The translations under genes were made by a program, and so were the position numbers. Under the pieces are notes generated by a model. That model was not told the origin of the DNA, did no database searches, and saw only the letters and a program-made list of their open reading frames with translations. A stretch of 64,000 bases of DNA, from contig OZ059898.1 in NCBI GenBank assembly GCA_964057225.1, positions 11,842,001 through 11,906,000 of the forward strand, written 5' to 3'. Each line of letters starts with the position of its first letter. The stretch's first letter is position 1. Source of the stretch: Auanema rhodensis (Eukaryota > Nematoda > Chromadorea > Rhabditida > Rhabditidae). This document shows positions 45,799 through 55,577 of this stretch, piece after piece.

Positions 45799-45832
45799 TG
45801 AACGATTTTATAAGAAAAAGATGCAGACATCT

Positions 45833-47407
45833 TTAATCATACACCACGACCACATAGTATTCTCCAGTATCTTCTTGATACGCTACTCCTGCTCCAATTG
45901 TTCGTAACCAATCCATTTTCATATAGTTTATGGTGTCTAAAATACGGTAAACATGATATAGCCTTAAAAACCGACCAAGGTTATTATATCGCAAAAATGG
46001 ATTTTAATCAGACCTACCGAATTCTTCAGCCTCATCAAACCAGCTATCAGCTATAGATGCTACAAGTCGTCGACCTCTCCAGATATTCATTTTCAATCCC
46101 ACTTCCCTCCTGAAAATGGAGCTTAACTGATATGCCATGTAAATGCTTCGATTTGATAAACGTTGAAGTTTCATAATTCCTCAAATTGTATGATATTTCA
46201 ATTGGTTTAAAAAAATTTAAAGCATATTAGCTTAACCTTGTGAATATAATAACGTGTTTAAGTTTGTTTAAAATAAGTAATAAAGCCATTGTACATATTT
46301 CTCTCCTAAAAGTTTGATAAATTACCTAAAAAGATTACTTCTTGCTAGATATTGTGCCCATTGTCCGGCTTGTTCGGCTAGTCTTGGATCTGGAATAAGT
46401 TCCGGACGACCTGCTGATCGACGGATCAGATTGATTCGTCCAACAATCTCATCGAGGCCTGATTGTGATGATGTATTACGTAAGAAAATGGGAATATTTC
46501 TGTGAATGTGATGTATTGAACTCTGATCCCAGCTCAATCAAATGATACCGAACTCTCTCTCTTGTTGTCTGCATGGTAGCTAATCTTGAAGTGGAGCCGT
46601 CACGTGACCAATCATCACCGTATATAGTACTATCTCCATAGATATGATCCGGTTCTAAACAATACAACTTCAATAAAAAATATGATCATTGAAAATTAAA
46701 ACAAAGTTCTTGAACAGGAGAGAGAGAGAGAGACAAAGAAATAAAAAACTCTGTTCATATGAACCTTTAGAATACTTCTTACCGACATATTCTACTGAAC
46801 TTCGTCGTAAAGTTTCATATGAATCCTGTCCACTGCATGCAATATGGTGATTCGTAGGCACCGGTTTAGGTTTTGGCACATGTGCTGTCTGTCTGAAGAA
46901 TCGTGGCTCAGGTTGTTCTTCATCGTAATGCACAGTTCTCTAAAATAGTTCCGTTTATGTCGCTTGTAAACATAGTATTTGTTTCAAATACTACAGTAGT
47001 CTGATGAATTGGAGCATAATTTGACTCGTTTTTTATATTTTTTGAAGAAATAACCAGTAAATGTTAGTATGATAACATACAACGTTTGAAAAATATATTT
47101 GCACAACCGTTCTCTTCAGCGCTAGCAATACGAATGGTCTTTACACTTTCCACGCATATTGCTAATAAGGGTTACGTGAAACGTGTTGACGTCAATTTAG
47201 AAAATTTCTTTCATTTTTTATATTAAATTAATAAAATAATTCGTCACCTGTAGTACAAAAACAGAAATATCTAGTTAAAAAAAGCTTTGTTATGAAGATT
47301 ACCGTATTTGTTACAGATAAGAGACGGCCATCTGGAGTACGGCGTTCCATTCGCTTTTTCGTCACAAAAAATTTACTTGGATGCTGTTCTCTTGGCGACG
47401 AATACAT
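45833..47407 (-). CDS. CAP (SCP/TAPS) superfamily protein without signal peptide (245 aa)
   Basis: Six exons in phase: 47407-47303, 46939-46783, 46654-46549, 46499-46326, 46109-46018, 45936-45833. The upstream ATG at 47407 (MYSSPREQHP) was chosen because its frame is open and a good acceptor (CCAAAATAG) precedes it. The N-terminal 130 residues are hydrophilic, rich in Tyr, Pro, Arg and Asp (YGDSTIYGDDWSRDGS), with no signal peptide. The CAP domain fills the rest. INLIRRSAGRPELIPDPRLA with EQAGQWAQYLAR is the first helix pair, LKMNIWRGR stands for the GENI strand, DSWFDEAEEFD is the CAP2-type helix, and GAGVAYQEDTGEYYVVVVYD is the last strand. The usual HFTQ-W histidine is replaced (NYMKMDW). 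GLIPR2-like intracellular CAP proteins are the nearest analogue. The function is unknown. Confidence 0.85.
47186..47195. promoter_or_regulatory. ATF/CREB-type palindrome in CAP gene intron 1
   Basis: TTGACGTCAA is a perfect palindrome around the TGACGTCA core. ACGTGAAACGTG lies immediately to its left. Confidence 0.35.
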
Positions 47408-50400
47408 ACCGGAATGTAGCTATTTTGGAAGTAAAAAAAGGAAGGAAATATTAATGATATCAGAAAAAACAAAATGATAAGTGTAAGAATCAGCAAGAAG
47501 TCATTCAAATAGATGTTGATCGAATTTAAACAATATCATATCACTGGGTTCAATATATGTATGTGTGAGTGACCATATATTGTATGTTCGACGAGTGGGC
47601 TGAATGTGAGGTTTGGTTAAGCACAACGACAAGAGATTGAATGAGGCAAAACGACATGAAGGAGTTTGGGCTGATAATAATGGCTTAACTGTACAAATAA
47701 GCCATACAACATGACAACAATTGTACTGGAAATTGTGATTGTGCATGAATCATCCTTAGGAAATGGCTTTTCCTTCAATTTCAATTCGTCACCTATTTTT
47801 GTTCGCAATTTGCATTTTTAGTTGGAATCTTCTCTATCTCTGCATACTAATAGTGAACTGACATCAAAGCTCACTGTAGACCAATCTTTGTAGATTTTCC
47901 TATTGTTTTCCAGTTTTTCTCTTCGGTCTTCGTAATTTTCGCAGTCTTTTGATTCGTATTCCTTCTTTATAGACCAATCATTACTTTTGATACTGTAACT
48001 GAGATACAGGGAAACTAGTGTACATCATATAGCGAACCTATTCCGACTATGAAAGCACAATCCTTATATCTATATTATTCATTTTAATATATTAAGTTTT
48101 ATGTGTCTATTCAGATATATTTCATTTTCCTAATGTTCTGTTTAGATATAAGTAGTCTTCAGCTTTTCGCCATGTTTTATGCTCTGCGATTACAAATTGG
48201 TAAACTCTGGACTAGCTGGCAATGAGGTCTGTAGTAGATGTATGAGTAAATCAAAGTTAAACATGTTTATTGTCGTTAATTTGTCACAGTGCTGATGGTA
48301 TCACAACATCAATATCAAGAAGTAGGCTGAGAGTGGGGTCAAAAAGGGGGAAGTGCTTAAGAAGTTCAACTTAACAATGAATAAAGGATCAAATTTAATG
48401 TTTTCGAAGAATAAAGGATGAGGGCGGGGAACAGAAATGGAAAGTTCATCACAATTGTCTTGCATCGGAAATGCCCGTATAGCTTGATGAAATGAACAGC
48501 AACCAATGCAACTTGGATGAGCTGCTAATTCCAAATACTTTTGAAACATATTGAACGGGCAAGAGAAGAGGTAGAGCTGAGAGAAATTATCACAATGTTG
48601 TTGCCGACGGTCAGATCCAGGAACGAAACAGAACGGTCGAGGTTGGCTTATTTCCAGCTGCACGGCATCTCCAATCACAGAAGCGAACATCACACAAATA
48701 TCACGCTAAAAAAGGAAAATAATAATTATTTAGAAAAAACAAAAAATATATGTACTAACCTTATAAAGGTTTTACATCAATCAGTCATCCCAGAACATCC
48801 GGAACTATTTCAATAGATTTTTACTAAGATTTCAGACCAAATTTTCCGAAAAAAAAAAACAGTTTTGAAAATAAGATGTTATGTCACCGGATGGGATGGC
48901 TGTGATCCCATTGTTTGAAGACTACATCGCCCTGAAGAAACATTGAAATTAATTGAAGAAAAAATAGAAGAATAACAGCATAAGAAAAAGAAAAGAGAGA
49001 GAAAAATTCAAAACGTGCTTTAAAGTGTGCGAAAAGAACCACGAAATTAATGGAATGACTCTAGAAATTGCTACTCCAGTCAATCAATGCCCTTATCAGG
49101 CACTCAATGCAGTTGAGTAAAATTGAAAAAAAAATGAACAAATACAAGTATTGATTGAGATATTTTAACCATTTTTTTGGATTTTACCCATACACACTAC
49201 GTAATATTTGGTTTTGAAATAGTTACAAGAATGCGTATTAGGTCTACAAACATAGCATTGAACAATAAAATCGCCTAGAGGCTATACATGTGCGACACAA
49301 TAAGAGAGGCAGATGCTATCTCTGAAGGTTGATAGAAGTGATTCTTTCTTTGTCTTTCGTTCGTTTATGGAAATTGAATTTTGAAACGTATATGTCTTTT
49401 AGAAACGAAGCTAGTCTAACTATCAAGCAGCGTTTCGAGAAAAGAAGTCTTTTCGAAAAAAATCGAAATAAGTTAGATCATTACTTAAAATTCTAAAACA
49501 TATATGTTAAAAGGATTCATAGATGAATTGTGGTTAGAAGAAGAGAATGGTTCGAAAAGAGCAAGAAATGGAACAAGAGCATCTAATGTGTTCTGGAAAG
49601 AGCATATGGGTTAGAAGATGAAAAAGAGAAAATTGCTTTTGATGTGCAGTCTATTTCGATATTTCCTTATTTGAAACAAATTTTCCATCGACGAATGTTT
49701 TCTACAGCAGCAATCTCAGAAATGTGGAAAATGAATCAAAAAACCCCGAAAGCTTTAGAAACACTTTTGAAATGTTATGTTCCAAGAAATATTGCGACAA
49801 TCTGAGTTTGTAGTCAACTGATTTTCAATTGAAAGTAAGACTTTTAATCCTTACAAAGAGAAAAAAAAGAAAGACAAGGAATGAGAGAGAAAAAGAACAA
49901 AACGGAAAAATGCATGAAAAAAACAAAAAAAAAACGTTATTTTCGAAATAAAAGAAAACATGTGATAGTTATGTAATTTTATAGAGATAAACCCAAGTTA
50001 TTTTCTTGTGATAAATAAAAATATTTGGTTTTCGTGTAAAAAAATGAAAAACGACAGATTTTGGCGAGGAAAACTAGAAAATGTCAGACAAGAGTAGTGT
50101 AAAACAACGGGGTTCTTTCTGCGGATATTGGATGACCTCGAACGAGTTAAAGCCATCTGGTGTATAGCTGTCATCTGCTATTCCACGCTAGATATGACAC
50201 CAAGACCTCCCCGGTTATCGACCAAATGAAAATGGCAGATCATGAGAATTATTGAAAAAAAGCTTTTATCTTGCTCTTTCGCAAATTTTCTTTCTACCTA
50301 TACACTTTCGTGTTTCCTCTCAAAGTTAAAAAACATTAAATTAAATTAAAGAAAAGTTTATGAAGAAGAGGGGAAAGTTGCGAGCACATGTTTCAAAATA

Positions 50401-52606
50401 AAAACTAATTGAGTAAAAATGTTTTAAGTTGTTTACATTGACGCAATTGCCGTATCAATATGGAATCGGAATAGATGAATAGAAATAACAACTTGAAAGT
50501 CTTGCCAGCTTGTATCTAGTTGATAGGTTCTGAGGTGGAATTTACGTTGTAATCGCAATAGGTTGTGGTATACGAAGACAATCTTCCACCCGTCACAGCA
50601 TGGAGCAGCATATGATAGCGCATAGAGTTTCTGGAGGATACTTTACAAAAAAAATTGAGATGAGTTCTTCGGAAGATTTGTGCACAAAATTTCAATAAAA
50701 AAAGAAGAAGAACTCAAGAACGGAGCTGATCTGAGACGACAAGTTGATTAGCAAATGGCAATATTTGTTTGAGCTCTCATGAAGATTCAACAATCCAGAA
50801 AATCCTGATCTGTTCGCACAGACGGTGTGAATAGTAGATGATATTATTTTTTATGAAGTATAATAAAAATTAATAAAATAATAATTGATCAATATATATT
50901 AAATATATTGATTAAATATAAAAAATCTTTAAAAAAAATTAATATAAGAGACATACATGCTTTCACTACGAGATTCTGTTTACAATCTAAGAAATTTTGT
51001 GAAGTTCAAGAATGTTAATATTATATATTTATCCGGAATACTGGCAGCTGCCATGCATTACAATCGAAAAAAAAAGTTTTATGAATGTTTAAGCTTTCTT
51101 CTTACGCATTGCATCAAATCTGAACAGCTGTTTACTTTGAAGTTTTTGTTAATCTGGACTATTATGATATGATAACTGAGACCATGTTACAATCTCATTA
51201 TCAATCATTTTCTGCAAAGAAAATACAAGAAAATAAGATCAGAAAGTTATCTTCTTCTTCTTTTTTTTGGATTGAGAAGTAGGAGAACATGCAATAACAC
51301 GAATGACGTAAGGCGCCAAAATTTGAGCCGAATGTGACACTTGGATGAAGTTTTGAATATGAAACCCTTCTAAGCGACCTAACAGCAGAAATAACAGAAA
51401 AGGGATGATAAATTGCTAATAAATAAATAAGAAACATTCTAAAATACAGAAATTCATATAGAATATTTGATCATAATAATTATAATTAGCATAAATATAA
51501 TAGAAAAGAAAAGAAAATGCTATACGATTCGATAAACTATACATCAAGTGAATCTTATTTCACTTCTAATTAGGATATATTTTCATGAATAATATTATTA
51601 CATGGCTATTTGAATTGAAGATGAGATGACAGACAAGATGGCACGAATTTGAAATGTTTCGCAAAATTAGATTTGGACGCCAATACTGATTAAGAATCAA
51701 AGAAAGTGACATGAATGTAGTAGTATCTCTATCTTTGAGCAACTCCTCTCAACTAGACAACCAAGTAGGAAATGAACAGAAATTTAATAAAAAACACAAG
51801 GGAATATATTGATTTTTGAAATACATATAATACATATATGTTATTTATTAACTATCACTCAATAACCCTTAGGGAATTATATATGCATGAAAGTTTTAAC
51901 TATATGATGAAATAAGGCTGTATAATATATATAGTATGAATAGTAAAATTGATTAAAATTCGTTCACAAAATATTAGAATAATGTAAGAATATATTAAAC
52001 AAAAATAGAAAATTTAATATATTTACTAATATATTTATATTTAGAGCTTAGAGTTTTGAGAATGAAAAACTCTGCTAGCCTTAGTGAATGTTCAATGTTG
52101 GTTGGTGGACTGAGGAAAGTAGCAATCGATGACGAAGGGAGTTGTGGCCACTTGGCCGCTTTTCGGATGACAAACGGGACGGGTCTCAGCTTCTCCTCCT
52201 GAGGCTAACAAACAGCATTCCTTTGGGCTTTATCGTGAAGATCTTCTACTTTTGTTTGCATGAATTAAGTTTATACTAGCAAAAATCTATAATATGTAAT
52301 GTCTTATCCAGTAGAAAATACTTGATGAATGTATATGTATATAAGAAATGATCTGAGACTATAAGAGTTGACGATGTATAAGTTTGAGGAATAAATTTCC
52401 ACTACAACACCGGAATCAACTAACACGCTTCCGTTCTTGCTTAATCGTTTTCTTTATATACTACTTCAATTTCATCAAATACATCTTTTCTCTCCTACTT
52501 ATATAGCCAATGCTGCAATGTGATTGCATTAAACTTCAAATGAAGCTATATAAGCCAAGATTTTATAATGTTTTCTACAAAACTTAAAACTTTTTCGAAA
52601 ATGGTA
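47408..52606. other. Mostly empty 5-kb AT-rich region
   Basis: Apart from one cysteine-rich open frame at 48301-48681, I find no gene. It contains many poly-A runs, several short AT palindromes (around 50890 and 51830) and no repeats recognisable as transposons. Upstream control elements of the CAP gene should lie at its left end. Confidence 0.45.
48301..48681 (-). CDS. Possible small cysteine-rich protein or exon (about 126 aa), uncertain
   Basis: A minus-strand open frame starting MFASVIGDAVQLEI, preceded by a good acceptor (CCTTTTTTAG, ending 16 bases before the ATG). It has nine cysteines, including PSCIGCC. A long frame with this composition is unusual in such AT-rich DNA, which supports it weakly. 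No signal peptide is visible and no family is recognised. It could instead be an internal or last exon: the in-frame codons before the ATG stay open back to the acceptor, but the preceding 45 bases carry stops in the needed frame. The C-terminal 30 residues are hydrophobic and may be spurious. Confidence 0.3.
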   Translation of the reverse strand, partial: SVIGDAVQLEISQPRPFCFVPGSDRRQQHCDNFSQLYLFSCPFNMFQKYLELAAHPSCIGCCSFHQAIRAFPMQDNCDELSISVPRPHPLFFENIKFDPLFIVKLNFLSTSPFLTPLSAYFLILML

Positions 52607-53230
52607 GAGCTCAGATACGCTTTTTGGAATCACCGCCATCCGGAAATGATGGCTAACATAAGAGGTGTCAGAAGCAAATATCGTGCATTCATCAAGGCTC
52701 AAGTACGAATGTTCGAACCAAGAACTTTGTACTCCAAAGGCGCCACCACGTGGTTGGGCAACTCGATACATAACATTTGATGTTTTAATGATTCACACTT
52801 TACATCTTAAAACACCTACAATGAGAATTTCAAAAAATAAGAGCTCAGATACGCTTTTTGGAATCACCGCCATCCGGAAATGATGGCTAACATAAGAGGT
52901 GTCAGAAGCAAATATCGTGCATTCATCAAGGCTCAAGTACGAATGTTCGAACCAAGAACTTTGTACTCCAAAGGCGCCACCACGTGGTTGGGCAACTCGA
53001 CACATAACATTTGATGTTTTAATGATTTATAATTCGTACTTTACATCTTAAAACACCTACAATGAGAATTTCAAAAAATAAGAGCTCAGATACGCTTTTT
53101 GGAATCACCGCCATCCGGAAATGATGGCTAACATAAGAGGTGTCAGAAGCAAATATCGTGCATTCATCACCGCTCACCACCGGGTTCGAACCCGAGATGT
53201 TGTAGTTGCAATGCGCACATAGGCGCCCTA
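52607..53230 (-). mobile_element. Three tandem units of a tRNA-derived SINE
   Basis: Three copies of one body begin at 52607, 52841 and 53082 on the plus strand (spacing 234 and 241). Read on the minus strand, each has a tRNA-like head with a GGTTCGAAC box B, then an 88-base body ending GAGCTC. The two left units are nearly identical over about 160 bases and share a linker. Their head contains GTTGCCCAACCACGTGGTGG, a box-A-like segment, and box B GGTTCGAAC. The right unit has the same body but a different head: GGTAGGGCGCC, then CTCGGGTTCGAACCCGG, very close to a real tRNA D-arm end and T-arm. No protein is encoded, so this is a non-autonomous Pol III element. It ends about 160 bases past the collagen stop. 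Confidence 0.7.
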
Positions 53231-53334
53231 CCATACAAACCATGTTCATTTCCTCTTCAGTGCGTATCACAATGTTTTTAATGTCAAATGCATAGTAAAC
53301 GAGAATTAAATTACATTTTAATGTTTCAGAATGT

Positions 53335-53340
53335 TTTATT
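53335..53340 (-). terminator. Poly(A) signal of the collagen gene
   Basis: AATAAA on the minus strand, 55 bases after the stop codon. It lies between the collagen and the SINE array, so the array should be outside the mature message. Confidence 0.6.
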
Positions 53341-53394
53341 CTACATAGAATTACGTCATCAGGAAGATATTCTTTTTGGATATCTTCAAAACGT

Positions 53395-54387
53395 TTAAAG
53401 TTTCTTCTTTCTTCTGTCTGGGCATGGGCAATAGCCAGCATCTTCTCCTGGGCCTCCTGGCTCTCCGTAGTTTCCAATTCCACCAGGATATCCATCAGCT
53501 CCTGATATTAAAGAAGAGGAGTTTCATTATCTAATGTATATTTATTATTACCTGCTTTTCCAGTGGGGCCTTCCGGTCCTTGTTCTCCTTGAGGACCAGG
53601 GTTTCCAGCAGGTCCAGTAATTCCTGGGAATCCTTTAGGTCCTGCTGGCCCCGTGAGTCCAACGGGTCCACTGGGTCCTTTCTCTCCTCGAACTCCTTGA
53701 TTTCCTTTCTGTCCTGGTTCACCATCTTTTCCAGGTTCTCCTGTTGGTCCCATTTCTCCCTGTGGACCTAGCAATCCTGTATTTCCTGGTCTTCCTGGTA
53801 ATCCTGGGCTTCCAATATTTCCAGGTAACCCCTGAGGTCCAGCCTGTCCTCTATATCCGGGAGGTCCACGTGGTCCTGGTGGACAGACACGGCACCCATC
53901 ATATGATCTATCCATTTCTGGTAGAATTCCTGGTAGACCTGGCTCTCCTTGATCACCAGGCGTTCCTGGAATACCATCGAGACCATCAACTCCCGGCCGA
54001 CCTTTAGGACCACTAGGGCAACTATTCTCCTCATCACAACCTATGTTCGAAAAAAAAATGAACATGAGATGAAAAGTTCTTACTGCAAGATTTTTCTGCT
54101 TGACGTTTTTCAATATTCCTAGCCAAAACGGGCTCTGATCGTCTAGTTCGAACTAATGTTCCCCAAACTTCATCCTACACAATGAATATTTCATTAAACT
54201 AAGAATGATTAAAAGAAGCGAATACTTGTAATGCGCTGAATTCGTTCATATTTGATCTCAGACCATATTGAATTTCTTGAACTTTTCCAATAAATACAGA
54301 TAAAGACAAAAGTGATAGGAATACTACAATGGATGAGAAACCAATGGCAGACCAAGCAGCCACATGGCCATTACTGTTTGAAGACAT
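53395..54387 (-). CDS. Cuticle collagen (282 aa)
   Basis: Four exons in phase: 54387-54226, 54174-54084, 54040-53552, 53501-53395. It is a structural protein of the cuticle, secreted by the epidermis. The N-terminal helix [16 protein letters not shown] is a type II signal anchor, as in nematode cuticle collagens. VRTRRSEP (residues about 61-68) is the furin-type cleavage site (RxxR). Cys pairs flank the triple helix: CSCDEENSC, then a Gly-X-Y block of about 12 triplets, an interruption with CRVCPPG, the main Gly-X-Y block, and the C-terminal [11 protein letters not shown]. Gly codons are mostly GGA and GGT and Pro codons mostly CCA and CCT, as in highly expressed nematode collagens. The neighbouring TATA box and GATA sites fit epidermal expression. 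The downstream SINE array is unrelated. Confidence 0.95.
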
Positions 54388-54540
54388 GCCTGAATAGGTA
54401 TTTTTTATCTAGAACAAGATAGAACTTGCGTATAAGTTCCAAACAAAAAATAGAAGAAGAAGGAAAAGCTTAGAAGAGTATAGAATATGATTCCTGCTAA
54501 GAAATAATATTTAAGAGGCACAGTGTGATGATCATGTGTC

Positions 54541-54549
54541 TATATATAG
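54541..54549 (-). promoter_or_regulatory. TATA box of the collagen gene
   Basis: CTATATATA on the minus strand, about 154 bases upstream of the start codon. A small hairpin (GCAGGT/ACCTGC, 54579-54595) lies further upstream. Confidence 0.5.
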
Positions 54550-55577
54550 GCAAAAGGCGGGGTTGGATAGGCTGTTAGCAGGTACAAAACCTGCTTGAAG
54601 AAGCCTCGTTCTAGCTATGATCACCACATCTATATAAGTACAAAAAAGAGTTAGCGTGTTAAACTTGTTCAAGCATTATGATTATACTGTCTTAAGACTA
54701 TTCTTTAATATTCATTTCATATACAATAAGTATTTGTATAAACATCATAATCAACTGGGAAATTATCCAATCCAATTGAGTCATTTAAACAGAAATTGCA
54801 GCATAGCTTACTGTTTTTGTTTTCTATCTGTTGTTGGAAGTTGAGTTAATTTCAAATACCATAAAAAACAATATATACCCAATTGAATAGCAACTTTCAT
54901 TTGAATCTCTTTGTATTTTCAAGTTTCTAATGTCAGCTTGCTTCTGAAGGTTGTCATATCGGCAGATAAGAAGATAAGTTGGCCGTCTCACCTACATGAC
55001 CGCCGTTGCTATTTCATAACGGAAACGAAAAAATAATGAAAACAGAAGAAATTCATTATACTTTCTTCCGAAAAAAAATGTTGCGAGCGAGAAAAGAACA
55101 CAGAAAAAGAATCATGTAATTTCATCTTTCATCCAAAGTTGTTAATGGATTTTAAGAACAAAATGTTAGATTAACAAACAAATAGATCATAAATCCCTGC
55201 ATGTTTATAATTGAAATTTATTATATTTTATACACAATATTATAATTATATTGATATATTGACAAGATGTGACATGAGGAAATAACATAATAAGATGAAG
55301 AAAAAAAGTTGAAACAACTGATGCATGTGTGTGAACTGAAGGTTAGATATCAGAACCATTTGAATAATATGGCTTTTATGGCTTGAACATAGATTCTTTT
55401 GAGAATATTTCAAATCATTAAAATACGATGCGTTCATGTAATGTTGCAACAAACGAATCATTGTACACGTTCTTTAACTAGTTTGAAAAATGTTTTGCTC
55501 CAACTTCGAACACAAACCCGTGATTGAAGAATATAAAACGACAATATGAGTAGGATTTTGAGGAAAAAAATTATATT
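54550..55577. other. Collagen upstream region and 3' flank of the four-span gene
   Basis: AT-rich, no genes. It holds the collagen promoter (TATA box, two GATA sites) at its left half. The right end, near 55250-55577, should be the 3' UTR of the four-span membrane protein. Confidence 0.45.
54964..54978 (-). promoter_or_regulatory. Paired GATA-factor sites upstream of the collagen
   Basis: AGATAAG occurs twice in 15 bases (54964-54970, 54972-54978), about 580 bases upstream of the collagen start. ELT-1/ELT-3-type epidermal GATA factors are known regulators of nematode collagen genes, so this is a plausible enhancer element. Confidence 0.4.

Larger units (their letters stand above)
44899..45832. 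other. Intergenic region upstream of the PLD gene
   Basis: A TTTTAG acceptor-like site lies just upstream of the PLD start (possible trans-splicing). The palindrome CATGACGTCATG sits at 45254-45265. A 69-codon frame on the plus strand (45276-45485, MTNDRTTKTNPSFNIKDVL...) has ordinary amino-acid content but no homology I know. It may be chance. The rest is featureless. Confidence 0.45.

Noticed and set aside
52529-53005. Open frames on both strands (MYRVAQPRGG..., MFSTKLKTFS...)
   Set aside because: They are translations of the repeated SINE units. Near-identical peptides recur only because the DNA repeats.
53019-53495. 158-codon minus-strand frame starting [10 protein letters not shown]
   Set aside because: Its first part is the collagen's last exon read in another frame (the true frame gives Gly-X-Y and [11 protein letters not shown]-stop). 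The rest runs through the SINE array.
53531-54037. Other-frame and plus-strand frames across the collagen
   Set aside because: Shadows of the Gly-X-Y codon pattern.
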